Source of the DNA: an uncultured Anaerolineae bacterium
GTDB lineage: Bacteria > Chloroflexota > Anaerolineae > Promineifilales > Promineifilaceae
Reading direction: 5' to 3'
Assembly (NCBI GenBank): GCA_937943625.1
Contig: CALEAD010000050.1
Span: forward strand, 1 to 34,415
Length of the DNA: 34,415 nt
Both the position numbers and the translations under genes were made by a program. Below the pieces are notes generated by a model. The model saw only the letters and a program-made list of their open reading frames with translations, was not told where the DNA came from and did not search any database. Below, piece after piece: positions 31,627-34,415 of this stretch. How positions within the stretch are numbered: position 1 is the stretch's first letter; each line of letters opens with the position of its first letter.

Positions 31627-32751
31627 TTACGAAGGAGATGACAGGGAACGTTTTGGCGCCTTCTGGATGGCTGGGGCGTCTTTTAGTCCCGCCATTAGCT
31701 GCATCATAAAGCGCAAATTGTGCAGGGTCGCCAGCCGCTGGTAAAGCGTATCGCCAATTTTGTATAGGTGATGCAGGTAGCCCAGGGTGTAATGTTGGCA
31801 GGTAGGGCAATCACAAAATTCAGAAATGGGGGCGTTGCGCTTGATGTGCTTTTCGTCTTGGACGTATATATAACGGAAGAACTCACCGGTTTGGCGCAGG
31901 TGCGCAGGATCGCTGGTGAAGGCATACAAACGGCCGTGTCGTGCATCTTTTGTGGGCATGGTGCTGTCAAATAGCTCATACCCCATCGCCACACACGCGG
32001 CCACATTGGCCGGATGCCCCACCCCCAGCGCGTGTAGCGTAAACTGCGGCGGAATCAGCTCACGCACCAGTGCCAGCATCTCTGTCAGCAGCTTTCCCTC
32101 GCTATCCAATGGCCAGCCGCCGTAGCCATAGCCATCAAAGCCAATCTCCAGGAGCTGCCCGGCGCATTGGCGGCGCAGCTCCGGCAACCCACCGCCTTGC
32201 ACCACTGCCACCAGTTTTGGCTTTTGGACGGCCGTTAACCCTTTTTGCGCCACCAGCCTTTCAAACTCCGCCTTACAGCGCCGTGCCCAGGCCACCGTGC
32301 GCTGCACCGACTGCACCTGCTCGCTTAACGGCGCATCTACATGCGTGCAGTCATCCAGGCAAATTACCACGTCGGCGCCATACGCCATTTGCAGCTGCAC
32401 ACTCTTCTCCGGCGTCAGGTTAAATTTGTGCCCCTCAATGCGAAAAGTAGCCCCCTTGTCGCCAATCGAGCCATTTTTCGCGTTCTGGCGCAGCAGCGAG
32501 TACACTTGAAAGCCGCCGGAGTCGGTAAAAATTGGCCTCTGCCAGCCTGTCATGTGGTGGAGGCCACCCAACGCCTGAATGGTGGATGAACCCGGCTTTT
32601 GCATCAGGTGATACACATTCATCTGCACGGCCTGCACACCACAGGCGCGCAAATCTTGCGCATCCACACCGCGCACCACGCCCTGGGTGCCATCAGGCAA
32701 AAAGGCGGGCAGTTGGATGACGCCATGGGGTAGCAGAAGGGTTTGGTTCAT
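31627..32751 (-). CDS. tgt: tRNA-guanine transglycosylase family protein
   Basis: About 374 residues from ATG 32751 (MNQTLLLPHG); an open frame extends to 32829 but its extra residues do not match the family. TGT-barrel features: FTDSGGFQVYSLL with the general base D77; VAVVQGGG; ALGVGHP; and ELFDSTMPTKDARHGRLYA with the nucleophile-like D262. The zinc site is C313-x-C315-x2-C318 with H344, at the spacing of E. coli Tgt. The enzyme exchanges G34 of certain tRNAs for a queuosine precursor. Odd: the base-recognition loop normally GGLAVGE reads GGWPLDSEG (211-219), so substrate preference may differ. No other queuosine gene is nearby. Confidence 0.85.
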   Translation of the reverse strand: MNQTLLLPHGVIQLPAFLPDGTQGVVRGVDAQDLRACGVQAVQMNVYHLMQKPGSSTIQALGGLHHMTGWQRPIFTDSGGFQVYSLLRQNAKNGSIGDKGATFRIEGHKFNLTPEKSVQLQMAYGADVVICLDDCTHVDAPLSEQVQSVQRTVAWARRCKAEFERLVAQKGLTAVQKPKLVAVVQGGGLPELRRQCAGQLLEIGFDGYGYGGWPLDSEGKLLTEMLALVRELIPPQFTLHALGVGHPANVAACVAMGYELFDSTMPTKDARHGRLYAFTSDPAHLRQTGEFFRYIYVQDEKHIKRNAPISEFCDCPTCQHYTLGYLHHLYKIGDTLYQRLATLHNLRFMMQLMAGLKDAPAIQKAPKRSLSSPS

Positions 32752-32818
32752 TTGTTGTGGCCTATTTTCTCTAATCCGTTGCCCCTCATCCATTGTCCGC
32801 CGCTTCACGGTTTGCATT

Positions 32819-33094
32819 ATGTCGAACAATCCGCCACCTGAATTTCTTCATAAAATGCGCCGCCTGCTGGGCGACGAGCATACTGCTTTTGCCGCCAGCT
32901 ACGCACAGGCCGCGCAGGTGGGACTGCGCATCAATACGCTCAAAATCAGCACCGCCGATTTTAGCAGCAAATCCCCCTTTACGCTTACGCCGGTGGGTGA
33001 CTGTGAACCGGCAGGTTTTCGCCTGGCGGACGAAGCCAGACCTGGGCGGCATCCGTATCATGCGGACGGGGTGTATGTCTTTGCGCTGAAATAG
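32819..33094 (+). pseudogene. N-terminal fragment of RsmF/RsmB-type rRNA m5C methyltransferase
   Basis: From ATG 32819 the frame reads PPEFLHKMRRLLGDEHTAFA, then VGLRINTLKIS and GFRLADEARPGRHPYHADGV, and stops at 33094 after 91 codons. This is the N-terminal domain of NOL1/NOP2/Sun-family 16S rRNA m5C methyltransferases ('lP..F...m..lLG.E...F..sy......GLRvNtLKis', '..GkHPyH..G.yy.QepSAM'). The SAM-binding catalytic domain of about 350 residues is absent. After HPYHADGVY the homology ends and the promoter of the next gene follows. A truncated, presumably dead gene, diverging from tgt. Confidence 0.78.
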
Positions 33095-33117
33095 CCGCCA
33101 GTCCCGGTGCAATATGA

Positions 33118-33147
33118 TTGACAGGGAAAATACCAGTATGCTATGAT
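33118..33147 (+). promoter_or_regulatory. Strong sigma70-like promoter of propeller gene
   Basis: TTGACA (33118-33123, consensus), an 18-bp spacer and TATGAT (33142-33147, five of six). Transcription would start near 33154, giving a 100-nt leader before ATG 33256, which is preceded by GGAGGA. It begins 24 bp after the truncated methyltransferase stop. Confidence 0.7.
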
Positions 33148-33255
33148 GACGGCATTAGCCAGCCAACCGCGCCCAAACCAGCCGCCCAACATCCTACCGC
33201 GCATCCCACCCCGCTGCCACACCGTCGCCAATGCCTGTTCAGGAGGAATAGCAGC

Positions 33256-34402
33256 ATGAACCATGCCCGGTTATTGTTTCAACGCCTGCCCCTATTGCTT
33301 CTGGTTGTGGGCCTTTCCACCCTGTTTGCCCAACGCACAACCGGTCAGCCCATTCCCCTTCCCGGCCCCGCAGCGCCGCCGGAAGCGCCTACTCACCTGC
33401 TCCTGGTCAATTTCCCGCAAAATATCGGGGGGGGGAGAAGTCGCTACCCTGCGTTACCCATTAACCGCTGACCACCAACCGCTGACCGCTAACCCCACCT
33501 TGCTATTCAGCCAGCCAGACCCGCCCCGCTGCCAGACCGATGCCGCCCATACTGCCCCCAACGGCCGTGCCATTCTCCTACAATACAACTGCGAAGACAC
33601 CCTTTTTGCCCGGCTTCTCCAGCTAGAACAGGAAGCCGCCACCCCTACCGTCCGCGTCCTGCCCCAGGGTTACTTTCTGCACTGGGCGCCAGATGGGCAG
33701 TGGCTGCTCTTCCGTGACGTAGAAACCGACCAGGTCTGGCTGATTTCCCTCGACGGCGACAGGCGGCATTTGCTCGACCTGCCGCCGCGCACCTACAGCG
33801 CTGTGTTTGCCCCTGACGGGCAGAAAGTGTTGTATGCCACCAGCGTGGGGTTAGGCTTTGGCAGCGAGATAGGCCTCCTCAGCCTGGCGAATGGCGTCTT
33901 AACATCCTGGCAGCAGTTCCCCGACCAGATAGCTGCCCACCCGGCCTGGTCGTCTGACGGCAGTCAGTTAGCCTACGTCCTGATGCCGGATACCAACATC
34001 CCCTTCGTAGTAGGGGAACTATGGCTGGCCGACGCCGCCACCGGCGCACCTTTAACCCTGCTGGCCCAAGTAGACGCCGGGCACGGCTACGCGCCGGTCT
34101 GGTCGCCCGACGGGCGCAGCATCGTTTACGTTCAGCGCGAAAACCCGCAGGACATCCGCGCAAATATGGACCCCCTGGCCTTACGCAGCAATTTGTACCA
34201 GGTTGAGGTAGACAGCGGGGACATCACGCCCATCACCCAATTCCCAGACAGCCGGGTCTACGATGCCGTCTGGTCGCCTGACGGCCGCAGCCTGGCCTTC
34301 ACCGCCGATGACGCCGTCTGGCTATGGCTGCCGGGAGGCTGGCCAGTGCCGGTCAGCCCCGGCGGTGTGTACCGGCATCCTGCCTGGCTGGTGCTACCTT
34401 GA
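33256..34402 (+). CDS. Secreted TolB-like beta-propeller protein, frame broken at a G9 tract
   Basis: ATG 33256, with GGAGGA 9 nt upstream, opens a signal peptide (MNHARLLFQRLPLLLLVVGL) and runs to NFPQNIGGG. There a run of nine G (33427-33435) throws the frame into a stop at 33471. The next frame, open to 34402, carries five PD40-type propeller blades: WAPDGQWLLFRD, FAPDGQKVLYATS, WSSDGSQLAYVL, WSPDGRSIVYVQ and WSPDGRSLAFTAD. With eight G the two halves join as IGGGEVATLRYPL, about 382 residues. Either a phase-variable gene in its off state, a real frameshift, or a sequencing error in the homopolymer. The stretch after the tract (YPLTADHQPLTA) is formed by the heptamer repeat. Confidence 0.75.
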
Positions 34403-34415
34403 ATGAAATGCATTT

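Larger units (their letters stand above)
5821..33568. repeat. Dispersed palindromic octamer ACGGCCGT (HIP-like), 35 copies
   Basis: I counted exact ACGGCCGT by eye. It starts at 5821, 6656, 6815, 8100, 8212, 8795, 9988, 10172, 10393, 11680, 13768, 14083, 15801, 16890, 17732, 17921, 18208, 20136, 20523, 21027, 21861, 22001, 22393, 23051, 24256, 24351, 24873, 25666, 25868, 26547, 26846, 27419, 31930, 32228 and 33561. With equal base frequencies about 0.5 copy would be expected in 34.4 kb. Inside genes it is read as Thr-Ala-Val (ACG GCC GTN), as Asn/His/Tyr/Asp-Gly-Arg (NNC GGC CGT) or as Arg-Pro (CGG CCG). Four copies are intergenic. All three frames are used, so the pressure acts on DNA and not on protein. 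The family is comparable to HIP1 of cyanobacteria; its function here is unknown. Confidence 0.9.

Noticed and set aside
33263..34402. Start of the propeller gene at ATG 33263
   Set aside because: The N-terminus in that frame (MPGYCFNACPYCFWLW) is the out-of-frame reading of a clear signal peptide starting at 33256, which has the ribosome-binding site.
1..34415. tRNA, rRNA, insertion sequence or prophage genes
   Set aside because: No transposase, integrase or phage structural motif, and no cloverleaf or rRNA signature was recognised by eye; a tRNAscan or Infernal search was not possible here.

Overview
The window looks like chromosomal DNA of an uncultured Chloroflexota bacterium of the Anaerolineae/Ardenticatenia type. 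This is an inference. It rests on the GC-rich coding style, lipoproteins with Thr-Pro-rich linkers, a TMEM43-type membrane protein, families of degenerate 7-bp repeats between genes, and many small toxin-antitoxin genes. No rRNA, tRNA, CRISPR array, transposase or phage structural gene was recognised.

Layout. (1) 1-5830 is a graveyard of toxin-antitoxin (TA) modules and broken sugar-nucleotide genes, all on the minus strand. It holds PIN/antitoxin, HicBA, MNT with a HEPN stub, DUF4258/DUF2283 and UPF0175/DUF3368 pairs. Among them lie fragments of a UDP-GlcNAc 2-epimerase, a UDP-sugar dehydrogenase, an NDP-sugar epimerase, two nucleotidyltransferases and a GxxExxY protein. An apparently intact GDP-L-fucose synthase sits in the middle. 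(2) 5834-9719 holds a second UPF0175/DUF3368 pair, an intact UDP-sugar dehydrogenase, a structured 460-bp intergenic region, a specialised NusG/RfaH-like antiterminator and a membrane protein. (3) 9808-12062 is a plus-strand pair: an Ig-like lipoprotein and a TMEM43-family protein. (4) 12339-27456 is the main exopolysaccharide or O-antigen locus, on the minus strand. In transcription order it encodes a 16S rRNA G1405-methyltransferase homologue, Wzz, a TPR protein, Wzx, an FkbM methyltransferase, a Wzy/WaaL-like protein, three GT4 glycosyltransferases, a SAM methyltransferase and a WecG-type GT26. A separately promoted pair, the priming phosphotransferase and a second Wzy-like protein, follows. 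(5) 27816-31426 holds two secreted or lipid-anchored proteins. (6) 31627-34402 holds a tRNA-guanine transglycosylase-like protein, a truncated RsmF-like gene and a beta-propeller protein whose frame is broken at a run of nine G.

The polysaccharide genes form a Wzx/Wzy-dependent pathway. The priming enzyme loads undecaprenyl phosphate, the GT4 and GT26 enzymes extend the unit, and the methyltransferases may decorate it. Wzx flips it, Wzy polymerises it, and Wzz sets chain length. The RfaH-like gene and a roughly 200-nt leader with a strong stem-loop ahead of the priming gene suggest control by processive antitermination.

The most unusual signals are the following. The palindromic octamer ACGGCCGT occurs 35 times, in all three reading frames and between genes, resembling cyanobacterial HIP1, and is absent from 1-5820 and 27427-31929. 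An Arm/Rmt-type aminoglycoside-resistance methyltransferase homologue sits at the head of the polysaccharide operon. Two neighbouring TA loci have lost their toxin frame but kept the antitoxin. A possibly phase-variable G9 tract lies in a secreted propeller gene. A candidate structured RNA at 8256-8375 is closed by a perfect 12-bp stem.
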